From the NCBI GenBank assembly GCA_927417275.1, contig CAKMJV010000001.1:1-39858 (forward strand): a DNA stretch of 39,858 nucleotides, given 5' to 3'. The stretch comes from an uncultured Clostridia bacterium. GTDB taxonomy: Bacteria; Bacillota; Clostridia; Peptostreptococcales; Acidaminobacteraceae. Of this stretch, positions 7,053 to 15,464 are shown in pieces (within the stretch, counting starts at the first letter, position 1; the number at the start of each line of letters is the position of its first letter). The position numbers and the translations under genes were made by a program. Below the pieces are notes generated by a model that did no database searches, was not told the origin of the DNA, and saw only the letters and a program-made list of their open reading frames with translations.

Positions 7053-8483
7053 CTATACTTTCAGTGAAACACTTTTTCCAAGAATCGATTGATGTTTGTC
7101 TCGGATCGGTTGGATATCCGTTTGAATAAATGATTCGACTTGCTCCGAACTTCTTCCGATGTATAGTTGAGGATCTAAGAGTTCGATAATTTCATCACGC
7201 GTCAAGTTAAATATCGGATCTTTTTCAATGCGGTCTAATAAATCGTTTTCCAAACCTTCAACTTTAACCTGTTTGCCAGCTTCCATCGCATGCACCCGAA
7301 TCGCTTCATGAAGTGCTTGACGATCGCCACCTTTTTTTACAGCTTCCATAATGATATTCTCAGTGACCATAAACGGAAGTTCAGCCAATACATGTTTACT
7401 GATAACTTTTTCATAAACTACTAGACCCGACGTTACATTATTTGAAATGTCTAAACATGCATCTATCGCTAAAAACGCTTCTGAAACTGCAAGTCTTTTA
7501 TTAGCACTATCATCAAGTGTTCTTTCAAACCACTGGGTTGCAGCGACAAGTTGCGGACTAACATTTAGGGACATGACATATTTAGCAAGCGATGCGATAC
7601 GTTCACTCCTCATAGGGTTACGTTTATACGCCATAGCCGATGAACCAATTTGCTTAGATTCAAAGGGTTCTTCAACTTCTTTTAATGCTTGTAATAGTCG
7701 AATGTCATTTGTCATTTTATGAAGTGATAAAGCGATGCCATTTAAAACGCCTACAACTTTCGCATCAATTTTTCGCGTATAAGTTTGGCCAGTTATCGGG
7801 TAAGATTTCTCAAATCCCATTTTCTGTGCAACCATAAGATCGAGTTTTTCAACTTTTTCATGGTCGTCATCAAATAACTTTAAGAAGGATGCTTGCGTAC
7901 CGGTGGTACCTTTTACACCTCTCATTTTAAGTTGACTGATAAGAATATTTAAATCTTCATAGTCCATCACCAAATCCATAAGCCATAAAGCAGCGCGCTT
8001 ACCAACAGTCGTTAATTGTGCAGGCTGAAAATGTGTAAAACCAAGCGTTGCAATAGACTTCGTTTCTTCGGCAAATGTCGCGAGTTTGTCTATGAGTATC
8101 GCAAGCTTGTCTTTTACCAACAAAAGCCCTTCACGCATAATGATGATGTCTGTATTATCCCCTACAAAAGCGCTTGTAGCGCCTAAATGTATGATAGGCA
8201 TGGCTGTTTTACATTGCTCACCAAAAGCATGCACATGCGCCATTACGTCGTGTCTCACTTCTTTTTCAATCTCGGCAGCGCGTTTGAAATCGATGTCATA
8301 TATAGACGCTTTCATTTCGTTAATTTGCGCATCCGTAATATTTAAACCTAATTCTTTTTCACATTCAGCCAAAGCTACCCAAAGTTTTCTCCAATTTGAA
8401 AACTTGTTCATAGGTGAAAAGATTTGTAGCATTTCTTCGCTAGAGTATCTTTCGATTAGTGGGTTTTGATAAGTTTCGTGCAT
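7053..8483 (-). CDS. purB: Adenylosuccinate lyase
   Basis: PurB acts twice in purine synthesis: it splits SAICAR to AICAR, and adenylosuccinate to AMP, releasing fumarate each time. The fumarase/aspartase superfamily signature GSSAMAYKRNPMRSERI lies near residue 285, and the catalytic-His regions HVHAFGEQC and ATLGFTHFQPAQ are in the N-terminal half. The start is the ATG at 8483 (MHETYQ), with GGAGG about 6 bases upstream; the frame is open 12 bases further but without a ribosome binding site. The resulting 476 residues fit the longer clostridial PurB class. No other purine genes are adjacent. It has its own promoter (8556-8584) and terminator. Confidence 0.95.
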   Translation of the reverse strand: MHETYQNPLIERYSSEEMLQIFSPMNKFSNWRKLWVALAECEKELGLNITDAQINEMKASIYDIDFKRAAEIEKEVRHDVMAHVHAFGEQCKTAMPIIHLGATSAFVGDNTDIIIMREGLLLVKDKLAILIDKLATFAEETKSIATLGFTHFQPAQLTTVGKRAALWLMDLVMDYEDLNILISQLKMRGVKGTTGTQASFLKLFDDDHEKVEKLDLMVAQKMGFEKSYPITGQTYTRKIDAKVVGVLNGIALSLHKMTNDIRLLQALKEVEEPFESKQIGSSAMAYKRNPMRSERIASLAKYVMSLNVSPQLVAATQWFERTLDDSANKRLAVSEAFLAIDACLDISNNVTSGLVVYEKVISKHVLAELPFMVTENIIMEAVKKGGDRQALHEAIRVHAMEAGKQVKVEGLENDLLDRIEKDPIFNLTRDEIIELLDPQLYIGRSSEQVESFIQTDIQPIRDKHQSILGKSVSLKV

Positions 8484-8555
8484 GGTTTCCTCCAATGAAC
8501 TTAGTAAATCCGAACTATATTTGAAATGTCAGATATAATATACACTTTCTGTATC

Positions 8556-8584
8556 ATTATAAACCATTTATACTTGGATTACAA
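8556..8584 (-). promoter_or_regulatory. purB promoter
   Basis: On the minus strand TTGTAA (8579-8584), 17 bp, then TATAAT (8556-8561). It follows the spoVS terminator and leaves a leader of about 65 bases with no recognisable riboswitch. Confidence 0.65.
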
Positions 8585-8587
8585 ACA

Positions 8588-8612
8588 AAAAAGAGCCAAA
8601 AGGCCCTTTTTA
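8588..8612 (-). terminator. Intrinsic terminator of the spoVS pair
   Basis: AAAAGAGCC pairs with GGCCCTTTT around an AAAA loop with one A-C mismatch, followed on the minus strand by TTTTTT. It lies about 18 bp past the second spoVS stop codon. Confidence 0.75.
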
Positions 8613-8628
8613 TCTTAACTATTGATTA

Positions 8629-8889
8629 TTATCTGGGTTGAACGATTAACTTAATCGCCGTACGCTCCTCACCATCTATGAGGATATCAGAAAAAGCGGG
8701 AATACAAACTAAATCAATCCCAGATGGTGATACAAAACCTCTGGCAATAGCAATCGCTTTAATCGATTGATTGATGGCGCCTGCACCAACCGCTTGAATT
8801 TCAGCACTTCCGTGTTCGCGGATTACACCCGCTAAGGCACCAGCAACAGAATTAGGGTTTGATTTCGATGATACTTTCAATACTTCCAT
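8629..8889 (-). CDS. spoVS: SpoVS-family protein, second of a tandem pair
   Basis: The 86-residue protein MEVLKVSSKSNPNSVAGALAG... carries the whole SpoVS fold, including QAVGAGAINQSIKAIAIARGF and the C-terminal RTAIKLIV. In Bacillus SpoVS affects spore coat assembly and septation; the family is an Alba-like putative nucleic-acid binder. It shares roughly 70% of residues with the upstream copy by eye. I choose the ATG at 8889 because GGAGG lies 8 bases upstream. An earlier in-frame ATG at 8904 overlaps the stop codon of the first copy (TAATG) and would prepend a second MEVLK; that SD is inside its second codon. Both starts are possible. Confidence 0.9.
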   Translation of the reverse strand: MEVLKVSSKSNPNSVAGALAGVIREHGSAEIQAVGAGAINQSIKAIAIARGFVSPSGIDLVCIPAFSDILIDGEERTAIKLIVQPR

Positions 8890-8903
8890 TTTTAGAACCT
8901 CCA

Positions 8904-9173
8904 TTATTTTAAATTTTGTTTAAAAACGATTAGTTTGATTGCTGTTCGACCTTCGCCATTAATTTCGACTTCCGTAAATGCAGGAACGAAAACGAGATCA
9001 TAGCCACTTGGCGCAAGAAAACCTCTCGCTATCGCTATGGCTTTTACGGCTTGATTGATTGCACCTGCACCCACAGCCTGCAACTCGACATCATTATGCT
9101 CTCTTAAGATGCCTGCTAGAGCGCCTGCTACGGAATTTGGACTAGAACTCGTTGCAACTTTTAATACTTCCAT
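8904..9173 (-). CDS. spoVS: SpoVS-family protein, first of a tandem pair
   Basis: This 89-residue copy has MEVLKVATSSSPNSVAGALAG at the N-terminus, the conserved AVGAGAINQAVKAIAIARGF core and RTAIKLIV near the end. It has an AGGAGG site before its ATG and ends one base into a possible start of the next copy. It lies just downstream of rny, as spoVS does in Bacillus, although the ymdB gene found between them there is missing. The family is found in spore formers and in some non-sporulating relatives, so its presence hints at but does not prove sporulation. Confidence 0.93.
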   Translation of the reverse strand: MEVLKVATSSSPNSVAGALAGILREHNDVELQAVGAGAINQAVKAIAIARGFLAPSGYDLVFVPAFTEVEINGEGRTAIKLIVFKQNLK

Positions 9174-9215
9174 CGTACGTTCCTCCTTACTGCGAATGTT
9201 ATGACATTGTTAAGA

Positions 9216-9243
9216 ATTATATACCCGAGTAATAACCTGCAAA
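9216..9243 (-). promoter_or_regulatory. Candidate promoter of the spoVS pair
   Basis: On the minus strand TTTGCA (9238-9243), 16 bp, then TATAAT (9216-9221). In Bacillus spoVS is driven by sigma-H, but I do not see a convincing sigma-H element here. Confidence 0.45.
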
Positions 9244-9249
9244 TCAAAA

Positions 9250-9283
9250 AAATAAAAAGAAGAATTCACGAGTGAATTCTTCT
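9250..9283 (-). terminator. Intrinsic terminator of rny
   Basis: AGAAGAATTCAC (9258-9269) and GTGAATTCTTCT (9272-9283) form perfect 12-bp arms around 2 bases; the inner pair probably opens to make the loop. T-rich sequence follows on the minus strand. It lies 22 bp past the rny stop. Confidence 0.85.
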
Positions 9284-9304
9284 AATCTTCATAATAACTC
9301 TATT

Positions 9305-10846
9305 TTATTTTGCAAAGTCTGTTACACGGAATTCACGAATTACATGTACTTTTATTTGCCCCGGATAATCTAAATCCGCTTCGATTTTTTTACTGATCTC
9401 TCTAGCTAACAAGAACATGTCATCGTCATTAATTTTATCTGGAATAACGACTACCCTAACTTCTCTTCCTGCTTGTATTGCAAAAGACTTTTCTACACCA
9501 TCATAACCATTTGCGATGGCTTCAAGTGTTTCTAATCGTTTGATATACGTATCTAATGTTTCTCTTCTTGCACCTGGTCTCGCTGCAGAAAGTGCATCTG
9601 CTGCCGTTACCAAAATTGCTTCAATCGATTCTGGTTCATAATCCCCGTGATGTGTACTCATCGCATGAATAACTGCTTTTGATTCACGATATTTTCTTAA
9701 AATTTGCATACCCAACTCGATATGTGTTCCTTCAAGGTCGTGGTCAACTGCTTTACCAATATCATGTAATAATCCAGCACGTTTTGCCACTTTTACGTCT
9801 GCGCCAATTTCAGATGCCATCAATCCTGCTAAATGTGCAACTTCAATGGAATGCTTTAACACATTTTGACCATAACTCGTACGATACTTTAAGCGACCAA
9901 CGAGTTTGATGATTTCTGGATGTAAATTGTGAATACCCAAATCAAATGTTGCATTTTCACCTTCAGCTTTAATGATTAAATCAATCTCTTTTTTAGACTT
10001 CTCAACCATTTCTTCAATTCTTGCTGGATGGATACGTCCATCGATGATGAGTTTTTCAAGTGCCATTCTGGCAATCTCTCTTCGAATTGGATCGAACGAT
10101 GATAGGATTACTGCTTCTGGTGTATCATCGATGATCAAATCGACACCAGTAAGTGTTTCGAGTGCTCTAATGTTTCTGCCCTCTCTACCAATAATTCTGC
10201 CTTTCATTTCATCATTTGGAAGATTAACCAGTGAAACAGTACTTTCTGCGACATAATCCGCTGCACACTTTTGGATGGCATAAGCTAATATATCTTTTGC
10301 TTTTTTATTGCCCTCTTCACGCGCTTTACTCTCAATGTCTTTAATAAGAACCACAGAATCGTGTTTAACTTCTTTTTCAACATCAGCTAGTAACTGACTT
10401 TTCGCTTCTTCAATGGTTAATTGTGAAATGCGCTCTAGTTCTTTAATTTGTTGCTCATAAAGTTGCTCAGCTTCGAGTTCTTTATCTTCAACAGATTTCA
10501 GTTTTAACGCAAGTTTTTCTTCTTTCGCTTCAAGATTTAAGGCTTTTTTATCTAGAGCCTCTTCCTTTTGAAGGTTTCGCCTTTCAAGCTTTTGAATTTC
10601 AGCACGTCGATCTTTTGATTCTCTGTCAATTTCTTTTCGAATTTGATGCGCTTCCTCTTTTGCTTCTAATACTTTCTCTTTCTTTAGGGATTCGGTGGCT
10701 TTTGCCGCTTCTGCGATGATTTCTTTAGCTTTAAATTCAGCACTAAGAATTGCTTTTTCTGCTGTATTTTTTCTTACCATATAACCAACGCCAAACGCAA
10801 CAGCTCCTACTCCTAAACTAATGAGTATAGCTATAACTATAGGCAC
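9305..10846 (-). CDS. rny: RNase Y, membrane-anchored endoribonuclease
   Basis: RNase Y starts decay of many mRNAs in Bacillota. From the N-terminus it has one membrane anchor (about residues 2-22), a long charged coiled coil to about residue 190, a KH domain with [15 protein letters not shown], and an HD hydrolase domain with [13 protein letters not shown] place the start at a GTG at 10846, giving 513 residues, close to the usual 520. The frame stays open to 10933, but the promoter at 10937-10965 puts the transcript start at about 10930, so those upstream codons would lie outside or at the very end of the mRNA. AAGGGGGTGA lies 11 bases before this GTG; an ATT at 10852 is a less usual alternative. 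Confidence 0.93.
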   Translation of the reverse strand: MPIVIAILISLGVGAVAFGVGYMVRKNTAEKAILSAEFKAKEIIAEAAKATESLKKEKVLEAKEEAHQIRKEIDRESKDRRAEIQKLERRNLQKEEALDKKALNLEAKEEKLALKLKSVEDKELEAEQLYEQQIKELERISQLTIEEAKSQLLADVEKEVKHDSVVLIKDIESKAREEGNKKAKDILAYAIQKCAADYVAESTVSLVNLPNDEMKGRIIGREGRNIRALETLTGVDLIIDDTPEAVILSSFDPIRREIARMALEKLIIDGRIHPARIEEMVEKSKKEIDLIIKAEGENATFDLGIHNLHPEIIKLVGRLKYRTSYGQNVLKHSIEVAHLAGLMASEIGADVKVAKRAGLLHDIGKAVDHDLEGTHIELGMQILRKYRESKAVIHAMSTHHGDYEPESIEAILVTAADALSAARPGARRETLDTYIKRLETLEAIANGYDGVEKSFAIQAGREVRVVVIPDKINDDDMFLLAREISKKIEADLDYPGQIKVHVIREFRVTDFAK

Positions 10847-10936
10847 GTTAATATCGTTCACCCCCTTACGTAATTTATATGACCCTAATTTAGGATCTTG
10901 TATACATGTATTTTTTAAAATACACTTATACACCTA

Positions 10937-10965
10937 ATTTTATAATTTTTATCGACAAATGTCAA
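10937..10965 (-). promoter_or_regulatory. rny promoter
   Basis: On the minus strand a perfect TTGACA (10960-10965), a 17-bp spacer and TAAAAT (10937-10942). The start near 10930 gives a leader of about 85 bases and rules out the longest rny frame. Confidence 0.8.
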
Positions 10966-11047
10966 GACGGGTTAAATGCTTGCATCAATGATTCTAACTT
11001 ATTTTCAAGGTTTTTTGACTCAAATTGAAGAATGCATTCTATTTAAT

Positions 11048-11088
11048 GAAAAAACCATCAGATATATACGATAATACATCTGATGGTT
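11048..11088 (-). terminator. Intrinsic terminator of recA
   Basis: AACCATCAGAT (11053-11063) pairs perfectly with ATCTGATGGTT (11078-11088) and a T run follows on the minus strand. It sits 14 bp past the recA stop. Confidence 0.88.
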
Positions 11089-11102
11089 CCTCTTACATAA
11101 TC

Positions 11103-12173
11103 TTATTCTGTTGTTACTGATTCAACTTTTTTCTCAGTATTATATGCTTTTGCTTTTGATATCGCTTTCATATCGTTTTCATCTATGCTCAAGTTATAAA
11201 ATGTTCTCACACTGTTCTCGATTTCTTGACATTTATCTGGATTTGCTACCAGATACTCTTTAGCATTTTCTCTACCTTGTCCAATTTTATTGCCTTCATA
11301 ACTATACCAAGAGCCCGATTTCTTTATAATATCCGCATTTGCAGCAACATCAAGTATACTGCCTTCTTTTGAAATGCCCTCGCCATACATAATATCAAAT
11401 TCAGCCTGTTTAAACGGCGGCGCAACTTTGTTCTTAACTACTTTGACACGTGTACGATTACCGATAACATCTGCATCTTTTTTAATAGAATCAATTTTTC
11501 TAACATCCAAACGAACAGATGCGTAAAACTTAAGTGCATTACCACCAGTGGTGGTTTCTGGATTTCCAAACATAACACCGATCTTCATACGCAATTGATT
11601 AATAAAGATCACTGTACAGTGTGATTTGTTAATTATAGCCGTTAACTTTCTCAACGCTTGAGACATAAGACGCGCTTGTAGACCCATATGAGAATCGCCC
11701 ATTTCACCTGTAATCTCTGCTTTGGGAACTAGAGCTGCAACGGAGTCAATAACCACGATATCTATAGCGCCACTTCGCACCAATGCATCTACGATTTCAA
11801 GGGCTTGCTCACCAGTATCAGGCTGAGATACGATTAAGTCGTCAATATTAACGCCAATTGCCTTTGCATAAACGGGATCAAGTGCATGTTCAGCATCTAT
11901 AAAAGCTGCAGTACCACCCCTTTTTTGTGATTCAGCAATCATATGCAATGTAACGGTGGTTTTACCAGAAGATTCAGGTCCATATATTTCTATGATTCGA
12001 CCTTTAGGTATACCACCCACTCCAAGCGCTATATCCAAATCAATAGAACCAGTCGGTGTGCTTTCGATATTCATCTTAGCGGACTCATCACCTAATTTCA
12101 TAATAGAACCTTTACCAAATTGTTTTTCTATTTGTCCAAGAACACTGTCCAATGCTTTTTGTCTTTCGCTCAT
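11103..12173 (-). CDS. recA: RecA recombinase
   Basis: RecA forms ATP-dependent filaments on single-stranded DNA, drives strand exchange and triggers LexA self-cleavage. The Walker A motif GPESSGKTT, the IDAEHALDP segment, the [11 protein letters not shown]alker B region and the [22 protein letters not shown]2 region are all present. The start is the ATG of MSERQKAL at 12173, preceded by AGGTG; an upstream in-frame ATG at 12194 has no ribosome binding site. Length 356 residues, as expected. A perfect LexA box lies at the transcription start, tying it to the lexA gene in the same window. cinA lies just upstream, a common pairing. Confidence 0.98.
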   Translation of the reverse strand: MSERQKALDSVLGQIEKQFGKGSIMKLGDESAKMNIESTPTGSIDLDIALGVGGIPKGRIIEIYGPESSGKTTVTLHMIAESQKRGGTAAFIDAEHALDPVYAKAIGVNIDDLIVSQPDTGEQALEIVDALVRSGAIDIVVIDSVAALVPKAEITGEMGDSHMGLQARLMSQALRKLTAIINKSHCTVIFINQLRMKIGVMFGNPETTTGGNALKFYASVRLDVRKIDSIKKDADVIGNRTRVKVVKNKVAPPFKQAEFDIMYGEGISKEGSILDVAANADIIKKSGSWYSYEGNKIGQGRENAKEYLVANPDKCQEIENSVRTFYNLSIDENDMKAISKAKAYNTEKKVESVTTE

Positions 12174-12199
12174 CTTAAATACACCTGCTTTCATAATTA

Positions 12200-12211
12200 G
12201 AACATTTGTTC
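12200..12211. promoter_or_regulatory. Perfect LexA box at the recA transcription start
   Basis: GAACATTTGTTC, extended to AGAACATTTGTTCT, lies immediately downstream of the recA -10 box, where LexA would block initiation. Confidence 0.88.
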
Positions 12212-12217
12212 TGTTTT

Positions 12218-12226
12218 ATTATAACA
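12218..12226 (-). promoter_or_regulatory. Extended -10 promoter of recA
   Basis: TGT-TATAAT on the minus strand puts the start inside the LexA box. The -35 region is weak. Confidence 0.7.
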
Positions 12227-12293
12227 CACATCTTTACACATGAAAACCATTTCTTTATATAGTTTATCGCATAAATTACTAATTGTCAAATAT

Positions 12294-13535
12294 TTACATT
12301 CTGATTAATAGATCATAGAGTAACTTGAGTGCTTTAATAACGGTTCGTGTCTGAATCATGTCACGATTGCCAGTAAATCGATTTTCAAAAGTATATATCT
12401 CATCATCAATTTTTATGCCTATATACACGAGCCCCACAGGTTTTTCATCCGTTCCACCCGTCGGACCGGCTATACCCGTAATACTAACCCCTATGTTTGT
12501 TCCCGTTTTGTCCACCAAGCCCTTTACCATTTCATAACACGTTTGATGACTTACTGCACCATATGTTTGTAATGTCTCACTTAAAACATTAACTTCTCGG
12601 ATTTTAGAGGCATTAGAATACGTAACCAGTCCACTATCTACAACATCTGATGCGCCTGGATACTTTACCAGCGCACTAACCAATTTGCCCCCTGTACAGG
12701 ATTCCACAAAAGAGATCGTTTTGCCTTTAGCTTTTAAAAGTTCAAAAATAACGCTGTCTATGTCTTGTCCAGAATCACTAACAATATATGTCCCTATTCT
12801 GCCCTTAATTACATCTACCATTTCGTCTACCAAACGCTTATTCTCATCTTCAGAATAGCCTGAGGAAGTGACGCGAATTAAGACTTTACCATCGCCTGCA
12901 TACGTGGCAATCGTCGGATTAACCTGATCGACGATTAAATCCATTAGAAGTTCTTCAGCAGTTGATTCTCCTAAATCATAAACACTCAAATAAGCGGATG
13001 CCATCGATAAACCGTTTAAATCAGATAAATAAGTTTTAACATACTTATCAAATAAATGTTTTAGTTCTCTTGGCGGTCCAGGTAAAACGATGATTTTTGT
13101 ATCGGTCTTTTGACAGTTGATAATACATGCGGGTGCGGTGCCTTGATCATTGTCCAAAATAATCGCACCTTCGGGAAAATAAGATTGTCTGATATTACTC
13201 TCTGGCATGATGCGATTAAACAGCATAAAACGCTCTTTAACACGTGATAAACTATGCGGATCAAGGACCATCTCAAGTCCAAGCACTTCAGCGATCATCT
13301 CTTTGGTTATATCGTCAAGTGTTGGCCCTAATCCACCCGTCGTAATGACCAAATCACATTTTGTCATTAAATCTATTAGTGCACTTTTAATACGCTCCGG
13401 ATTATCTCCGATTGTATAATGATAATAAACACCAACCCCTAAATCGTTAAGTGCATGACTTAGATAACTCGCATTTGTGTTTACAGTTTGTCCCATTAAC
13501 AATTCCGTGCCAATCGCCAAAATTCCAGCTTTCAT
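12294..13535 (-). CDS. cinA: CinA family protein (nicotinamide-nucleotide amidase)
   Basis: The 413-residue protein has an N-terminal molybdopterin-binding-like domain (MKAGILAIGTELLMGQTVNTN, then TTGGLGPTLDD near residue 70) and a C-terminal CinA amidase domain with SFVESCTGGK, GVSITGIAGPTGGT and GLVYIG. The family deamidates NMN in pyridine-nucleotide salvage and was first linked to competence and recA expression. The start is the ATG at 13535, with GGAGG 4-5 bases upstream; the frame to 13571 overlaps the preceding hairpin and has no ribosome binding site. It lies between pgsA and recA; recA has its own promoter. Confidence 0.94.
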   Translation of the reverse strand: MKAGILAIGTELLMGQTVNTNASYLSHALNDLGVGVYYHYTIGDNPERIKSALIDLMTKCDLVITTGGLGPTLDDITKEMIAEVLGLEMVLDPHSLSRVKERFMLFNRIMPESNIRQSYFPEGAIILDNDQGTAPACIINCQKTDTKIIVLPGPPRELKHLFDKYVKTYLSDLNGLSMASAYLSVYDLGESTAEELLMDLIVDQVNPTIATYAGDGKVLIRVTSSGYSEDENKRLVDEMVDVIKGRIGTYIVSDSGQDIDSVIFELLKAKGKTISFVESCTGGKLVSALVKYPGASDVVDSGLVTYSNASKIREVNVLSETLQTYGAVSHQTCYEMVKGLVDKTGTNIGVSITGIAGPTGGTDEKPVGLVYIGIKIDDEIYTFENRFTGNRDMIQTRTVIKALKLLYDLLIRM

Positions 13536-13558
13536 ACTGCCTCCATCACTTAAAATAG

Positions 13559-13593
13559 AAATGGTTGACATAATAATTTTATGTCAACCATTT
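13559..13593 (-). terminator. Perfect 15-bp hairpin between pgsA and cinA
   Basis: AAATGGTTGACATAA and TTATGTCAACCATTT pair perfectly around TAATT, starting 2 bp after the pgsA stop. On the minus strand it is followed by TCTATTTT, so it may be a leaky terminator or an mRNA-stabilising stem ahead of cinA. Confidence 0.55.
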
Positions 13594-13595
13594 GC

Positions 13596-14129
13596 TTAAT
13601 CATTCAAAATTTGCTTATTTTTTACAATATAATCAAAACCCGAAACAATCGTTAAAACTGTCGCTAAAACAACAAGCACTTGATCCATAGGGAAATTAAT
13701 CCATTCAAATGGATAATTGTTTAACAACAGTACAATAACCATAAACATCTGACTAATCGTCTTCGCTTTCCCCCACCAACTTGCAGCGATAACGATACCT
13801 TCCGCTGCCGCAATGGCTCTGAAGATGCTTACGATAAATTCTCTCGATAAAATAGCGATAACTACCCATGCATTTAACTGGCCCAATTGAACAAAACAAA
13901 CAAGCGCAGAAGTAACCAAGAGTTTGTCAGCCAATGGATCCATAAACTTACCAAAGTTCGTTATAAGATTTAACTTTCTTGCCAAATAGCCATCGAGAAA
14001 ATCAGTAAAAGAAGCAACTGAAAAGACGACAAAAGCCCAGAAAGAATACCCACTTAACAACACATAAATAAATAGTGGAATCATAATGATACGTAACAAA
14101 GTTAGTTTATTTGCGATATTCATGTTCAT
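13596..14129 (-). CDS. pgsA: CDP-diacylglycerol-glycerol-3-phosphate phosphatidyltransferase
   Basis: This membrane enzyme makes phosphatidylglycerophosphate, the precursor of phosphatidylglycerol and cardiolipin, from CDP-diacylglycerol, the product of cdsA further upstream in this array. The 177-residue protein has several membrane segments and the CDP-alcohol phosphatidyltransferase motif as DGYLARKLNLITNFGKFMDPLAD at about residues 45-67, with all the Asp and Gly residues present. The start ATG has AGGAG upstream and overlaps the end of rimO by 23 bp, implying translational coupling. A second in-frame ATG lies two codons on. Confidence 0.94.
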   Translation of the reverse strand: MNMNIANKLTLLRIIMIPLFIYVLLSGYSFWAFVVFSVASFTDFLDGYLARKLNLITNFGKFMDPLADKLLVTSALVCFVQLGQLNAWVVIAILSREFIVSIFRAIAAAEGIVIAASWWGKAKTISQMFMVIVLLLNNYPFEWINFPMDQVLVVLATVLTIVSGFDYIVKNKQILND

Positions 14130-15453
14130 CGATAAGTTCTCCTATCAAATCATATTCTAATGCATCGTTAATTTTAACATGAACAAAAGTACCAAACTCT
14201 AAATTTTCAGTGGTATGCACGTAGACGACGCCATCAATATCGGGTGCATCAAAGGCAGTTCTTCCTACCAATATTTTACCTTCTTCAGCAACTTCTTCAA
14301 TTACCACTTCATAGATGCGTCCGATTTTCTCATAAGATAAAGTCTCAGAAATCCTCATTTGAACTTCCATCAAGTGATTCTTTCTCAGTTGCTTCGTTTC
14401 CTCATCAATAGGATTTGGAAGTAAAGCAGCAGCAGTATCTTCTTCTTCCGAGTATTCAAATGCACCTAAACGATCAAACTTAACGCGTTTAACAAATTCG
14501 ACAAGTTCCTGATAATCTGCTTCAGTTTCACCTGGGAATCCAACGATCACAGTGGTTCTAACTACTGCCTGTGGATCTCTTGCACGAATCATATCTATGA
14601 CATGCGTAATATCCTTTTGAGAGGTTTTACGATTCATAAGTTTCAAAATACGATCACTGGCATGTTGAACCGGTATGTCAAAGTAGTTGACCACTTTATC
14701 ATTTAAAAAGAATCCATCTAAAAGTGTTTCATCGATGATATCAGGATATGAATAATGCACTCTGATCCATTTCAAATCCTCAATCTTCGATAATTCAGTT
14801 AAGAGAACATGTAATTTAGGACCATCATATATGTCCATACCATATCTTGAAGTATCTTGAGCGATAATCATAAGCTCTTTTACGCCCATTTGTGCAAGAT
14901 CACGTGCTTCTTCGATAATATCTTCCATTAGTCTTGATCTATATTTTCCACGTAACTTTGGAATGATACAATAGGTACATTTGTTATCACAGCCTTCTGC
15001 GATTTTAAGATATGCGTAATGCTTAGGTGTCGTTAAAATTCTAGGTAGAGACTCAGGAATTTCAAAATCGATTGATTCTAAGAATATCTTTTGCTCGCTA
15101 CCACTATAAATTTCATTAATTACACTGTAAATGGTGTGAAAATTACTGGTGCCAACCACAGCATCCACTTCGGGAATTTCTTCTAACAAAGCCTCTGGAT
15201 ACCTTTGTGATAAACATCCCGTTACAATCAATTTTTCACAGGCACCTGTTTCTTTTAATTTAGATAAAGCCAAGATGGTATCTATGGATTCTTCTTTCGC
15301 ATCGTTAATAAAAGAACATGTGTTAACGATTATAATATTTGCATCATTAATATCATCACTAAGTTCGCAATAATCGTCTAAGATGCCTAACATATGCTCA
15401 CTATCTGTTAAATTTTTCGAACAACCTAATGTTTCTATAAATACTTTTTTCAT
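14107..15453 (-). CDS. rimO: Ribosomal protein S12 methylthiotransferase
   Basis: RimO is a radical-SAM enzyme that adds a methylthio group to an Asp of ribosomal protein S12. The N-terminal UPF0004 domain carries the three cluster cysteines in LGCSKN, NTCSF and TGCLSQRY; the radical-SAM cluster is GCDNKCTYCIIP near residue 155; a C-terminal TRAM domain follows from about residue 380. SKN after the first Cys and the overall layout favour RimO over MiaB. Two adjacent ATGs begin the frame; the second (15453) is better spaced from GAGG. It follows ftsK by about 11 bp and overlaps pgsA. Confidence 0.95.
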   Translation of the reverse strand: MKKVFIETLGCSKNLTDSEHMLGILDDYCELSDDINDANIIIVNTCSFINDAKEESIDTILALSKLKETGACEKLIVTGCLSQRYPEALLEEIPEVDAVVGTSNFHTIYSVINEIYSGSEQKIFLESIDFEIPESLPRILTTPKHYAYLKIAEGCDNKCTYCIIPKLRGKYRSRLMEDIIEEARDLAQMGVKELMIIAQDTSRYGMDIYDGPKLHVLLTELSKIEDLKWIRVHYSYPDIIDETLLDGFFLNDKVVNYFDIPVQHASDRILKLMNRKTSQKDITHVIDMIRARDPQAVVRTTVIVGFPGETEADYQELVEFVKRVKFDRLGAFEYSEEEDTAAALLPNPIDEETKQLRKNHLMEVQMRISETLSYEKIGRIYEVVIEEVAEEGKILVGRTAFDAPDIDGVVYVHTTENLEFGTFVHVKINDALEYDLIGELIDEHEYRK

Positions 15454-15464
15454 CATTTCCTCAC

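Noticed and set aside
7447..8469. Plus-strand open frames antisense to purB
   Set aside because: Shadows of a highly conserved gene; no SD, promoter or recognisable domain.
13565..13570. TTGACA inside the pgsA-cinA hairpin as a -35 element
   Set aside because: It is part of the palindrome and lacks a matching -10 at a suitable distance on either strand.
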